Origin: Gentiana macrophylla
Taxonomy: Eukaryota; Streptophyta; Magnoliopsida; Gentianales; Gentianaceae
Assembly (NCBI GenBank): GCA_026214975.1
Contig: JAOBSW010000484.1
Coordinates: forward strand, 40,467-104,466
DNA: 64,000 bases
Direction: 5' to 3'
The position numbers and the translations under genes are program-made. Each line of letters starts with the position of its first letter. Within the stretch, counting starts at the first letter, position 1. This document shows positions 54,400-64,000 of this stretch, piece by piece. The notes under the pieces were generated by a model. That model was not told the DNA's origin, did not search any database, and saw only the letters and a list, made by a program, of their open reading frames with translations.

Positions 54400-57300
54400 T
54401 TATTCACTATCACTACTAGAATGGAAGAGTTCTTCCTCCTCTTCATCGATATCTAGATCATCAACCGATTCTTCTTCCTCTCCATCTTCTTGTTGAATGA
54501 AATCCGCCATCTCATCATCATCCAAGTCATTATCCCCAACATCGGAGTCAACATCGACATCAAGATCTTGGTGGACAATGTTAAGAGGATCGAGATAATC
54601 GGGAAACATCATTGATCACTTGTTCTTTGAAAGCGGTTTCCTCGGCGGGAGCATCGATAGTCGATCTTGCCTTTGTTTTGAAAACAACCGACCATTGATC
54701 TTTGTCTTTTTCAAACTTGGATATGGAGCATAGTAGACTTGCTTGACTTGATAAGCCGTAACAAATGGATCATAAGCGCCATATTTCCTACCACGATGAA
54801 CTTCAACTATCTTATAATCTTTATGCACATTCATGCCCGTTCGTAATTATCAAACCAATCACATTTTGAACAATACGGCTTTGTAGGCAAATGAAGCTCC
54901 ATAATACACCAACTCAATGATTTCATTTAAAGTGCCATAATAGTCGGCACCTTCCGTGGAATCGACACAAACTCCGTTGTTGGTGAAGATTTACCAATAT
55001 CAGTTGCCGGTTGAATGTCCGAAAGTTGTAGCCGTTAATCGAATAACGTTTCCAAGTTTTGACTTGACGAGAAGGACCACTTGCCAAAGCTTTTAGCAAA
55101 TCATCATTCAACAATGATGCTTGTTGTGCAAACCATTTGGTAAATTCATTTTCATGTTTATTCCAAATATCCGCCGAGGTCAATTGAAATTTGTTGAACA
55201 CGAATAAATTGCTCGAACAATCTAAGAATGAATCATTTTGTCGGTTAATGTATATTTGTTCGAAAAAAAAAAGCGGTAAGCATTGTATATATGTAGTAAT
55301 GAGGTACTTACAGTTCATACGGTTTCATGATTTGTGATTAGACAATACGTACTTGTGCACAAAGTCATATTCTTTATTATCCAAGAACCTTGTCTTGCAC
55401 TTCCCGATTGTTGTACCATTATGATCACGGAATAACTCGGTAAATCGAAACGATTCTTCGATGCGAAGTCTCACCAACAACAAGATTCTTTGCTTTTGTT
55501 TCAATATGATCATCGTAATACATAGTAACGAAGTTTGAAATCTCTTCCAACAAATACGCATTGCATATTGATCCCTCTACGAAAGCTTTGTTACCAATCT
55601 TTTGTTTTAAGTGATTCAAAAACCTTTCGAATGGATACATCCATCGATATTGCACGGGACCACCAACTCTGACCTCATACGGCAAGTGTACCGGTAAATG
55701 CTCCATCGAGTTAAAAAATGCTGGAGGCAAAATCTTCTCTAACTTGCAAATAATCTCAGCAATGTTATTCTCTAAACGAATCACGTCTTCTATTTTTAGG
55801 GTAGCAGCACACAAGTCTCGAAAGAATTGACTTATCTCAGTCAATGCATTCCACTCATTTTTCGGAATCAATTCTCGAAGGGCAACTGGCAACAAACGTT
55901 CCATAAAAACGTGACAATCATGGCTTTTCAAACCACGTAGAATGTATTGATCATGATCTACGCACCTACTCAGGTCCAAGCATAACCGTCGGGAATTTCA
56001 ACAGTGACCCATTCACACAACACTTTTCTTTTTTCGCTTGTCAAGAACAAGTGTACAATCGGGCGCGCCGCAAAGCTCTTTCAAATCTTTAGCGATTTTG
56101 GACCACAAGCGATTTGCCTTTAACGTCCATAACCATGTCAATCGGTTTTTCAAAGAAGTTTTCTCAATATGCATCACATCCAGGCAATGTCGAAGCGACA
56201 ATGTTTTCCAATACGGAAGATCCCAAAAATGCTTCTTTTCCACCAACCATTCTTGAAGTTTTTAAGCCGTTTCAAGTCCGAATCGAGCCATCAATGATGC
56301 TTGGTAGGTGTTGTACAAATTCCCATACCTCCTCACCACTCAATCTACGGGTGGAGTCGCGTGTTCATCTTGTTTGGACTTCAAAAAACCTTTATCGGTC
56401 AGGCGAAAAATATGGTCATCGAGAGGCGCCGATGACAATCAAACTAAGTGCATTTACCACTATGTTTGAGCGAATGACTTGTTTCCATCACCACAATAGG
56501 GACAAGCTTTCACACCACCGTAGTCCACCCGGATAACATGCCATACGCAGGAAAATCATTGATAGTCCACATTAGTGCAGCCCTCATATGAAAATTCTGT
56601 TTTGTGGATACATCGTAAGTAAACAACCCTGTTTCCCACAGCTGCTTCAACTCCTTAATCAATGGTTGCAAATAAACATCGAGGTTTCCTTCGGATTTTT
56701 CGCCCCGGTACAAGCAATCGATAAGAATATAAACTGTCTTTTCATGCACAACTAGGGCGGAAGATTGTATGGTGTCACCATGGATCGCCAAAGAAGAGTA
56801 GTTCTTCCCAAAATTACCAAAAGGTGCAAAACCGTCAGTGCAAAGTCCTAACCGCACATTTCTAGGCTCCTTAGCAAACTCGGGTGCATTTGGTCAAAAT
56901 GCTTCCAAGCTTCAGCGTCACTTGGGTGAGCCATTATACCGCTTGTCTGGGGTTTTCGCGTGCCATCTCATTTCCTTGCCTATATGTTTCGTGGCGTACA
57001 ACCTTTGGAGTCTAGGTCAATTGGGAAATAAGTCATCACTTTGTTAGGCACACGTTGACCTCTTGCGTTCGTTTTGGTTTATATCGATCATGGTCACACT
57101 TCCGACACTTGTCAGATTCGCGTCCTCCTCCCAAAATAACATACACCCCTTGGGACACACGTGTATTTTCTCATGGGGTAGCTCTAATGCCTTTAACAAC
57201 TTTTTGGTTTGATAGAAGTTCGAGGTCATTAAGTTATTCTTCGGAAGAATATCTCTATCAAACCGGTAACCCGTCCAACGCATTTGTGAGAGAGGTTGTG

Positions 57301-57714
57301 ATCACATTTCAAAGTGAGCAACCTAGAAGCCGCTGCGATATGGAGACACTACTTCCATCACATCTGAGTTCCTCTGCGTTTTCAAACATTTCAAAAACGA
57401 TGCAACCAGGGGTTTGGTGTCTCATTGTTCTCCTCTTGGTTAAGCAATTCTTCTCTTACGTGATCAATCCTATCACGTAATCGTCATTAACCATGTCACG
57501 ATAAGGGTTCACATTCCGTCTTTCTTTGAGCGTTCATCGGAATGGGAAGCTCTTCACCATGACACACCCAATCATAGTAGTTTGCGCAAAACCCATATTT
57601 AGTTAAATGTAATCTAACGTCATGTTCGATCGAAAATTTAGTGTTCTTACACTTACTACATGGACACTTCATCATTCCATTATTTGCCCGAAACGAATCT
57701 AATTTGCTTTGCAT
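54400..57714 (-). pseudogene. CACTA TNP2-type transposase
   Basis: Order on the minus strand: an amino-terminal zinc-binding transposase-associated domain (57714-57496; CPCSKCKN, HDVRLHLTKYGF); a linking part (57283-57044); the TNP2 core (56857-56510; GLCTDGFAPFG, LDVYLQPLIKELKQLWE, FPAYGMLSGW); its continuation (56246-56013; DLPYWKTLSLRHCLDVMHIE); the DUF4218 domain (55979-55425; KSHDCHVFMERLLPVALRE, LPPAFFNSMEHLPVHLPYE, YRWMYPFERFL); the DUF4216-like region (55318-54616; AYQVKQVYYAPYPS); and an acidic tail (54612-54400). The enzyme cuts and moves CACTA elements. Frame changes between pieces make this copy non-functional, unless some are unrecognised introns. Confidence 0.88.
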
Positions 57715-58059
57715 GTTTTATGAATTCCTCCACACCATTCACAAATACCGGGTTAAATTTCTTGTTAGCATCCAACCTCTCGTACATCCAACTACGTTCT
57801 ATTCTCTTCATTTTCAATCCTACACATCATATCATACAAAAAATGAGACTAACAATAGTCTTTGAAGGTTGTCTCAACACTTTTGCAAACTCAGGTTTTA
57901 CTCAACTTACTATGAAACTAACAACACTTTAACCTAAATTTTTAATTCATGGTCAAAGGTTCGACGTCAAAATAATTCGGAGGCTTTGCCGGATAACAAA
58001 GTACCCCAGAGTACCATTTTCCAAGCGGGTAGAACAGCACCCTTTTCAACAAACCAATT

Positions 58060-58270
58060 CAACCACATACTTATCATCATTTCAATCCAAATTCAACAAA
58101 CCAATTCAACCAACATCCGGTTTCTAAACTAAGCATTTTCAACCAACATCCGGCTTTGCACATACTTAAGCATTCAACAAACCAATTCAACCAATTCAAC
58201 CAACATCCGGCTTTGCACATACTTAAGCATTTTCCTAACTTATCTAACTAATACACATAAGTAAGCATTT
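58060..58270. repeat. Short tandem repeats upstream of the TNP2 gene
   Basis: AACCAATTCAACCAACATCC followed by GGCTTTGCACATACTTAAGC recurs in three to four imperfect copies, about 60 bases apart, and TAAGCATTTTCCTAACTTAT recurs twice. Confidence 0.8.
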
Positions 58271-58360
58271 TCCTAACTTATAATTACAACACATATATAT
58301 CTATAGATATATACTACATATGATACACTATATAAAAAAATATAAAAAAAAATAACTATA

Positions 58361-58505
58361 AAACCGGCAATCCAAGGTGCAAGGAACTACCCCTACGCGT
58401 CTACCTCTACCTCTACCTCTACCGACATCTATTTGACACAGAAAATGACGTTTATACTAATCTAAATGCAATTATAATAAAAAGGCGTTTATACTAATTA
58501 ATAAT
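58361..58505. repeat. Internal CACTA duplication, copy B
   Basis: A contracted copy of 54112-54330. It carries codons of the second gene's first visible exon plus its flank, now about 4.1 kb away and on the other side of the transposase gene. Confidence 0.8.
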
Positions 58506-59889
58506 ATGTGCAAGGAAAGCGAGATTTTCTGTAGATCTCGTAACTACGGGGTTTGCAATAGATCCCCTAACTATTGAGATTTGCGAGCACCTCTAACTAC
58601 TGTCGACCTCAAGCAATTTCTTTGTTTGCTAAGCCGAGTAACTACAACACCTTCTTCGGAAACTGTAAAAAAGTGCAGCAAAGTAAGTGGACCTGCCAAA
58701 AAAATAAGTTAGGTAAGTATAGCCGCACACCGAGTATCATATGTCAATCAAACAAAGGTGGCAGGAATCTAAAGGTGAAACTAAGCTAAGATAAAGTAGA
58801 TGCACTTGAGATTCCAAAGGTGAAACTAAGCTAAGATAAAGTGATACCAAAATGATGATCATAAATCCCGTAGTCTTATGATTGACTACATTGTTGTTCT
58901 ACCTCAAAGCATGTAAGCCTCTAGACATTATTAACTTAAAACAACAAGTAAAATACATCAATCATTCGTGAAACAATGATTCAAACGGACAACACCTCTC
59001 GAAAACACAATTGCACCAAATTGCGTTTTCTTTATATGGTTGGAAAGCTCAGAATGCAAGCTACAAAACGCATATTTCAGATCTCATTTTCATCCATCAC
59101 ACATCACACACCATGTCAAACAAAAACGCATCAGATATTGAAAATCTGTTTTACAGCTTTCTGATGTGGTTTTGTGTCGAACTTTTGAGTACCCTATACT
59201 ACTTGGAATGAGCTGAATTTTTGATGTGTTATATATTGCATATAGGGGTACATTTTTCATTGAGAAACCATTCTGGTTTGAGGCCTGTATAATAGTTAAA
59301 TGTTGGTCACAAATTGCTTAGTCAAAACTGTCCGGCTGGGAGCTAATTAGGCTGTGTGGTGTTTTTGAATGTCGGGTTGAAGCCCAAACGAGCTGAAAAT
59401 TTAAGGGATTATAATTCAGAATATTATGAGCATTTTATCTTCTTAGACCAACTGATTTTGAGTTCGTTTTGATAGTAAGAAAGTGAGATAAACATAGGTC
59501 AAAATTTCATCAAAAAAATGAACTTTCATCCAAAATCTAACACAAAACAATCAAAACCCCAAACCACCCATCACCAAGCACCAACCGAGCAAACATCACA
59601 TAGCTGTTTCATATCATACCCCCTCCTCTAAAACACATGACTTGTAAATGGACAAATACCCTTCTCATAAAAGAAAAAAAAAAATAAAAAAATGCAAATC
59701 ATCAAATAAAAATGCAAAAGGATTCAAGGACGGGGGTGGGAGGGAGGGAAGAGGTTACCTTGTGAGTGGCTGCGGCGGTGGTGGAAGGAGGTGGCGCCGA
59801 AAGCAGAGTCAGCAGGGGGCGGGGCGGGAGAGAAGAGGAGAGAAGAAGAGAAATGAGGAAGAAAAGAGGATTATCGATCGATATCCGCC
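58506..59889. other. CACTA 5' region of the transposase gene
   Basis: No credible coding frame. Purine- and G-rich from 59720 to 59860 (GAGGAGAGAAGAAGAG-type), probably untranslated leader near the right end. The promoter for both genes would be expected here. Confidence 0.4.
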
Positions 59890-60258
59890 GTTTTGCGACG
59901 GAATTTAATGTCCGTCGCAAAATAAACCTAATTCCGTCGCAAACATGTAAATTGAATAATAAAATAATTAATAAAAATGTATTAAATATTCCGTCGCAAA
60001 ATAATAAAAATGCCGTCGCAAAAAGGCATTTTGCGAATGAATTTAATTTCGTCATAAATTTTATCTAAATTCAGAATAATAAAATAATTTTATAAAATTT
60101 TATTGAATGGTCCGTCGCAAAATTGCCCGCCAAGTGGAAAAATCGGTCCCGCCAAGTGTCCCGTCGCAAACATTAAAACATCCGTCGCAAACGTAAATTT
60201 GCGACGGAAATAAATCGTCGCAAAAACTCCGTCGCAAAACTGCTGTTTTTTTGTAGTG
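59890..60258. repeat. CACTA right end with subterminal repeats
   Basis: About twelve CCGTCGCAAA-type motifs in both orientations, then CTGCTGTTTTTTTGTAGTG, the inverted terminus, followed by the target duplication GAA (60259-60261). Confidence 0.9.
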
Positions 60259-60261
60259 GAA

Positions 60262-60680
60262 GGTACTTAAGTGAGACTCAAAGTATTCTTGACATTATCG
60301 AGTTTTAACACCCCAACTTTAGTATCAAACTGAGTAGCAATCATATTATAAATTTTTTGAAGTACAATGCCAACTTCAGATTTGTCTTTAATTAAAAACA
60401 ACCAAGTAACCCTAGAGTGATCATCAATAAAGGTCACAAACCATCTACTACCAGTCACATGTTTAACCCTAGAAGGACCCCAAACATCACTATAGATGAG
60501 AGAGAAAATGTGAGATTTCACATAAGGAAGCTTAGCATACACAGACTTAGTAATTTTTGCAAATTGACAAATATCACATTGTAGAGAGTTCATATTACAA
60601 CCCTGAAAAATTTCAGGAAACAAGGTTTTTATATAAGCAAAACTTGGGTGGCCTAATCTATAATGCCACACATTACATCA
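60262..60680 (-). pseudogene. Copia 2 integrase, zinc head and proximal core
   Basis: Encodes MWHYRLGHPSFAYIKTLFP, then CDICQFAKITKS (HHCC zinc head), then YSDVWGPSRV and FVTFIDDHSRVTWLFLI of the catalytic core. Near the left end the frame must shift to read QEYFESHLSTF before the CACTA break; in related elements this follows the second catalytic region. Joining across the CACTA element (dropping one GAA) gives STF-LKDKG, the expected sequence. Confidence 0.87.
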
Positions 60681-60821
60681 TTTAAATAAATACTGCTAAC
60701 ACTTGAAGCAAATTGTATATTGGACTTTCGAATCTTCATACTCATTAAGGATAAATAGCCACGAACATGATTTAGCATTGCCGGTTATCTTACGAGAGGA
60801 ATGATCCTAAAAATGCAGCGA

Positions 60822-61079
60822 TTAGCGAGGAAAATAACATCCAAATTTAAGTCTTGAGCTAATCTCACGGGAAATGATTAGGTTGCAGTCAAGTTTGGGA
60901 CAAAAGAACATTTTTAACATAACTTGATTGCGAGAAATAGTTACAACTTCGGTTCCTTGAGCATAAGAGATGGAACCAATAGCAATCTTAACTTGGTAAA
61001 TGTAGTTACAAGGTTTAAAATGTGTTAAAAGGCTCTTGGTTATAGTCGTATGAGAGGAAGTCCCTGAATCTATGATCAA
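60822..61079 (-). pseudogene. Copia 2 protease region
   Basis: MIIDSGTSSHTTITKSLLTHF carries the DSG catalytic triad of a copia aspartic protease (DSGAS/T is usual). VKIAIGSISYAQGTEVVTIS and LKMFFCPKLDCNLIISREIS follow, the common copia words after the active site. Stops separate it from integrase. Confidence 0.82.
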
Positions 61080-61241
61080 AGGGTTCTTCTGATTTTAGAG
61101 ACATTGTGGTCAGATAGACACATACCTGACTTAACATAAGTAGCGGACTCATTTAGAGTAGATTCAGACAATTGTTGGATCAAGTAGGCTTTGAGGGACT
61201 CAAGTTGTTCTTTGCTTAAGTTGGGGCCTTCATTCTTTTCT

Positions 61242-61947
61242 TCAGATACAAACCTCCATGGCCCTCTTTAGTGTTCTATATTGAGGATTTCCAATTTTCA
61301 GGTTTGCCATGGATCTTCCAGCAGGTTTTCTTAGTTTGGTTGGTCCTCCTATAGTGATCACACCACAACTTATCCTTTTTGCTTTTGTTGTTTGAATTCC
61401 AAGGGGCATAATTATTAGATGCAGAGTTATCTGATTTGTCAAAATTCTTTCCTTGGGACATAAGAGCTGAGCCTTCAACTATAGCTTCAGAAGTGGTTCC
61501 CTTGAGCATAAGTTTTCTCCTAATCTCATCATGCGTTATTTCAAAAAAATATCTTTGAGAGAAGGAAGGAGCTTAGTGGACATGACCTACCTCTCACATC
61601 ATCAAGGGATGGATTTAGGCCCCTGAGGAACTTGAATAACATTTTTTGTTCCACCACCTGCTTGTAGATAGCACCATCATTAGCATTCTTCCAAGCAAGT
61701 TCTTCAAACATGTCCAGTTGGTGACATGCTCTGGTGAGTTGATTAAAGAAAAGAGTACTTGATTATCGATGTGTTATCCTTCTTTGAATAAAGATCTTTG
61801 GGAGCCGCCCATATCTCCGAGAAATGTCATATAGGATGAACTTTTCACTTTGGTTTCTTTAGTCATGGATCTGAGAAGGATAGTCATAAGTAGATTATTC
61901 TCACTATCCCATGCATTGAACTTTTCATTACTAGAATCTGGTGCCAT
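61242..61947 (-). pseudogene. Copia 2 gag remnant with internal deletion
   Basis: The apparent start (ATG at 61947) encodes MAPDSSNEKFNAWDSENNL. In related Gags the MAP...SSNEK start lies more than 60 residues before AW.SENN, so most of the amino-terminal part seems deleted. Later frames give HDEIRRKLMLKGTTSEAIVE and a knuckle CDHYRRTNQTKKTCWKIHGK in which the CCHC set is modified (YRR replaces CKK). The region is broken by several stops. Confidence 0.75.
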
Positions 61948-61989
61948 TTTTGAGCCAGTGAGATGAATGTAGAAAGATGATATTTATAG

Positions 61990-62469
61990 TTGAGAGAATA
62001 GTGGATGAGTGGAATTTCATAGGATATGCTATCGTATCAACAGTCACATCGCTTTTACTTGAGATACCGAGAAGTGGCATTTAGTGGGGGATCGACGATT
62101 GCGATTGTTATAGGTGAAGGATTTATCTGACATTCATAGATGTAATACGTGAGAGATACGGATGCAATGTATCTCCAGCTGTAAACAGTTTAGTTTCAGC
62201 TATCCTTTGGACTTGGTCAGCAAGAACTTAGTCAGTTTCACCATTGTCAGCCTTAGTCCTGATGCTCCACAATTTAGTTTTGTCCATTGCTTCATGACTT
62301 TCTCAGTTTTTCTTCCATGACTCAGTTTTTTCAGAGTTAGTTTCCAATTTTTTCGTGAGAAGTCAGTTTTCCTATAAAATAGATTGAGTTTTCTTTGGTA
62401 CCATACCTTCTTGGGTCCTTTTTGATTAGTTTTGGATTAATTCATGAAGATGGTTACTTAGCATGCGAA
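61990..62469. other. Unassigned DNA right of copia 2
   Basis: No coding frame, primer site or LTR copy recognised. Boundary zone between two copia remnants. Confidence 0.4.
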
Positions 62470-63480
62470 TTAATCTATTTTTCAAGAATTTTGAACATCT
62501 TAAAGATTGAGCTCATTCCTCTCATATATCTTACTTGATCTTTTGACTTATCAAACTTATTTCTATTCTTATTGTTGGATCTATCTGCTTTCACATAGTT
62601 ATGCGAGTCTTGGATTGTGATTCTGTATTGAGGCTTATCCTTATAAGCTTTGTGAAGCGAGTTGATTTGGCAATAGGAGTAGAAACATTCCAATCTTTAT
62701 CGGTAGAGGTACGAGTCTACCTTTCCTCTTGTCTCTAGTATCCCTTGAGCGAAAAATCATTCTTTGGCATATCTAGTCTGATTGGTTTGTTAAGCGACTT
62801 TTAGTCGCTTTTTCCATCCTTAGCGTTTTCTTTGAATTTTCTTGTAAGATCTCATCGGTTTGATAAGTTCTTCTGAATGATCTTCCTGTTAGTTCAGAAA
62901 AAGGATTTTCTAAACTTTTATCATTTCTAATAGTTTCATCAGTTTGCTGAGTTCTGGACTTTTGTGCAGCCACAAACTTATGTTTAGCTATACTAGGTCC
63001 AGCCTTAGAATTCTGTTGATTTTCAAACCCTAAGACCGATCTGTCACCATATGGCTATCCTGGTTTGAGCTGAACTTTTGAAGTTGGATCAGCTGATGAT
63101 TCAGTGATATTATCACTTTGCTACATCTTCAGTAGAACTGACTTCTTGAGTTTTTCTATTAGACTTGATAAGATTGACTTCAACTTTCAATCTTAAAACT
63201 TTAGTTTTTAGTGAATCTCTTTCTTTCTTGACATTCTCATACTTCTTTTGAATTTCCTCTAATTCCTTTAAGAGTATGTCAAGGGTTTCATTGAAATCGA
63301 ATTTTCTTGATTGTTCATGGCTTTAGAACAATTAGATGTAGAAGCATTTACCTCTTTAGTGAGATCATTTTCGATTATAATTTGCTTTCTTTTTTGCTCG
63401 GTGTGAGTGAGTCTTTCACTATTTCATCTTTAAACATAATGATTTCTTCATCATTTTAGATTGTGAGTTCTTGCTACATA
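62470..63480 (-). pseudogene. Copia gag remnant, SIRE/Maximus-like
   Basis: Minus-strand translation gives a coiled-coil-like stretch (LKELEEIQKKYENVKKERDS, then LKTKVLRLKVEVNLIKSN) near 63300-63160, then VQLKPG, VLGFENQQNSKAGPS, a lysine- and glutamine-rich part (62973-62773), and a frame 62693-62475. The coiled coil followed by a GFEN(Q/x)-type phrase resembles the long Gag carboxyl region of SIRE-type copia elements; this is from memory. Stops and frame changes are frequent. Confidence 0.55.
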
Positions 63481-63509
63481 GCTTAATGGTAGTACTTGAA
63501 GATTTTCCA

Positions 63510-64000
63510 ATGAGTCTATGATTATCGTTTGGACTCAACTAACCTATATAACTAACGACAACTAGACAACTATCAACCCAATACGTATTTCTTATTTATC
63601 ATGGCTACGGAGTCATCCCCAATATGGTTCTAATTCCGGGTAGGACATTAGACCCCTATGCCTAATTACGTGACTTCTTTGGGTAGGTCTCCATCTCATA
63701 TAATGAGACATGTATACAAATCTAGGGATGCCGGTATAAACCGTATTCCTCATCTAGGCAACCATCCCGGGTAGGGTGGAACACCTCCTAAACGATCGAT
63801 TTAACTATGTGCAAATTAACAATCCACTTTTAGGTATCATTCTAATCTATGAAAATGTATAAATAGACGCGCGGTTTTCTAGCTATACATAGGTTAAAAC
63901 AGATAAACCAACGTAGCCGTACCACAGAAATTGGAAATTCTAGGTGGTTGGCTCCAAAGATAAAGACCATGGTCGGGCTAACTCGACAAAATTCTAAATC
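63510..64000 (-). repeat. Diverged LTR related to the 11-18 kb element (truncated)
   Basis: Reverse complement contains GGTACGGCTACGTTGG, GAGGAATACGGTTTATACC, GGCATCCCTAG, ATATGAGATGGAGACCTAC, AAGTCACGTAAT and GGGGATGACTCCGTAGCCA in the same order and spacing as 12260-12690 in the other LTR. Similarity is interrupted by many changes. The left edge decays near 63510 before the LTR end would be reached; the right side leaves the window. Confidence 0.78.

Larger units (their letters stand above)
52066..60258 (-). mobile_element. CACTA (En/Spm) DNA transposon, 8.2 kb
   Basis: The ends read CACTACAAAAAACTGGGC and, reverse complemented, CACTACAAAAAAACAGCAG. GAA flanks both. The 10-mer CCGTCGCAAA in either orientation occurs about 17 times in the first 450 bases and about a dozen times in the last 370. 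These are the subterminal transposase-binding repeats of the family. The interior encodes two minus-strand genes: a TNP2-type transposase (54400-57714) and a TNPA/Transposase_24-type gene (52800-54270). Both carry stops or frame changes, but the ends look intact, so the element could be mobilised in trans. Confidence 0.95.
49380..61947 (-). mobile_element. Copia LTR retrotransposon 2, split by a CACTA element
   Basis: Minus-strand pieces in copia order: gag (61947-61242), protease (61079-60822), integrase head (60671-60262), then after the CACTA insertion the integrase core (52062-51521), linker (51359-51072), reverse transcriptase (51091-50540), RNase H (50513-49640), and a purine tract with LTR start. 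The zinc knuckle of the type CDHYRR..KKTCWKIHGKP and the LGHPS integrase head fit the Tork/Retrofit style of plant copia; that clade call is from memory. No 5' LTR or primer site was found to the right of gag. Confidence 0.85.

Overview
The window is nuclear DNA from a flowering plant, most likely a eudicot. The evidence is one intron-bearing plant gene of the TOM1-like (TOL) family, plant copia, gypsy-chromovirus, L1-type LINE and CACTA elements, MITEs, and no prokaryotic gene organisation. I cannot name the species. By eye, well over three quarters of the window is transposable-element DNA, much of it nested.

Layout. 1-11236: copia element 1 on the minus strand (3' LTR cut by the window edge, broken gag-pol, methionine-type primer site, very long inferred 5' LTR), with a foreign solo LTR (4250-5660, target duplication CTAGT) inside its pol. 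11237-11375 and 18348-19180: two halves of an L1-type LINE reverse transcriptase, split by a 6,972-bp non-coding LTR element (11376-18347, duplication AAACC). 19262-25911: a small non-coding LTR element (TRIM-like) with 50-54-bp tandem units; a gypsy chromovirus (20333-25386, duplication AGATG) sits inside one unit. 26602-36660: two subterminal inverted repeats enclosing a 16-17-bp minisatellite, opened by an 8.9-kb non-coding LTR element (26743-35645). 37715-39889: a solo LTR with duplication CTTTT. 42656-43122: two MITEs. 43909-48395: the TOL gene, nine exons, the only host gene recognised. 49238-49377: a hairpin MITE. 49380-61947: copia element 2 on the minus strand, with an 8,193-bp CACTA transposon (52066-60258, duplication GAA) inside its integrase codons. 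62470-63480: a copia gag remnant of another type. 63510-64000: a diverged LTR related to that of the 11-18 kb element.

How the parts relate. The TOL product would bind ubiquitinated membrane cargo through VHS and GAT domains. It has two single-base frame breaks (end of exon 3; exon 9), so it is either a recent pseudogene or carries assembly errors. The 20.3-25.4 kb gypsy element has almost identical LTRs yet several frame breaks, the same pattern. The other elements are degraded, nested or non-coding, and the overlaps and target duplications give a relative insertion order. The least ordinary structures are the inverted-repeat/minisatellite unit near 26.6-36.7 kb and the short-LTR element with tandem units near 19.3-25.9 kb. 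I saw no tRNA or rRNA gene and no CRISPR array.
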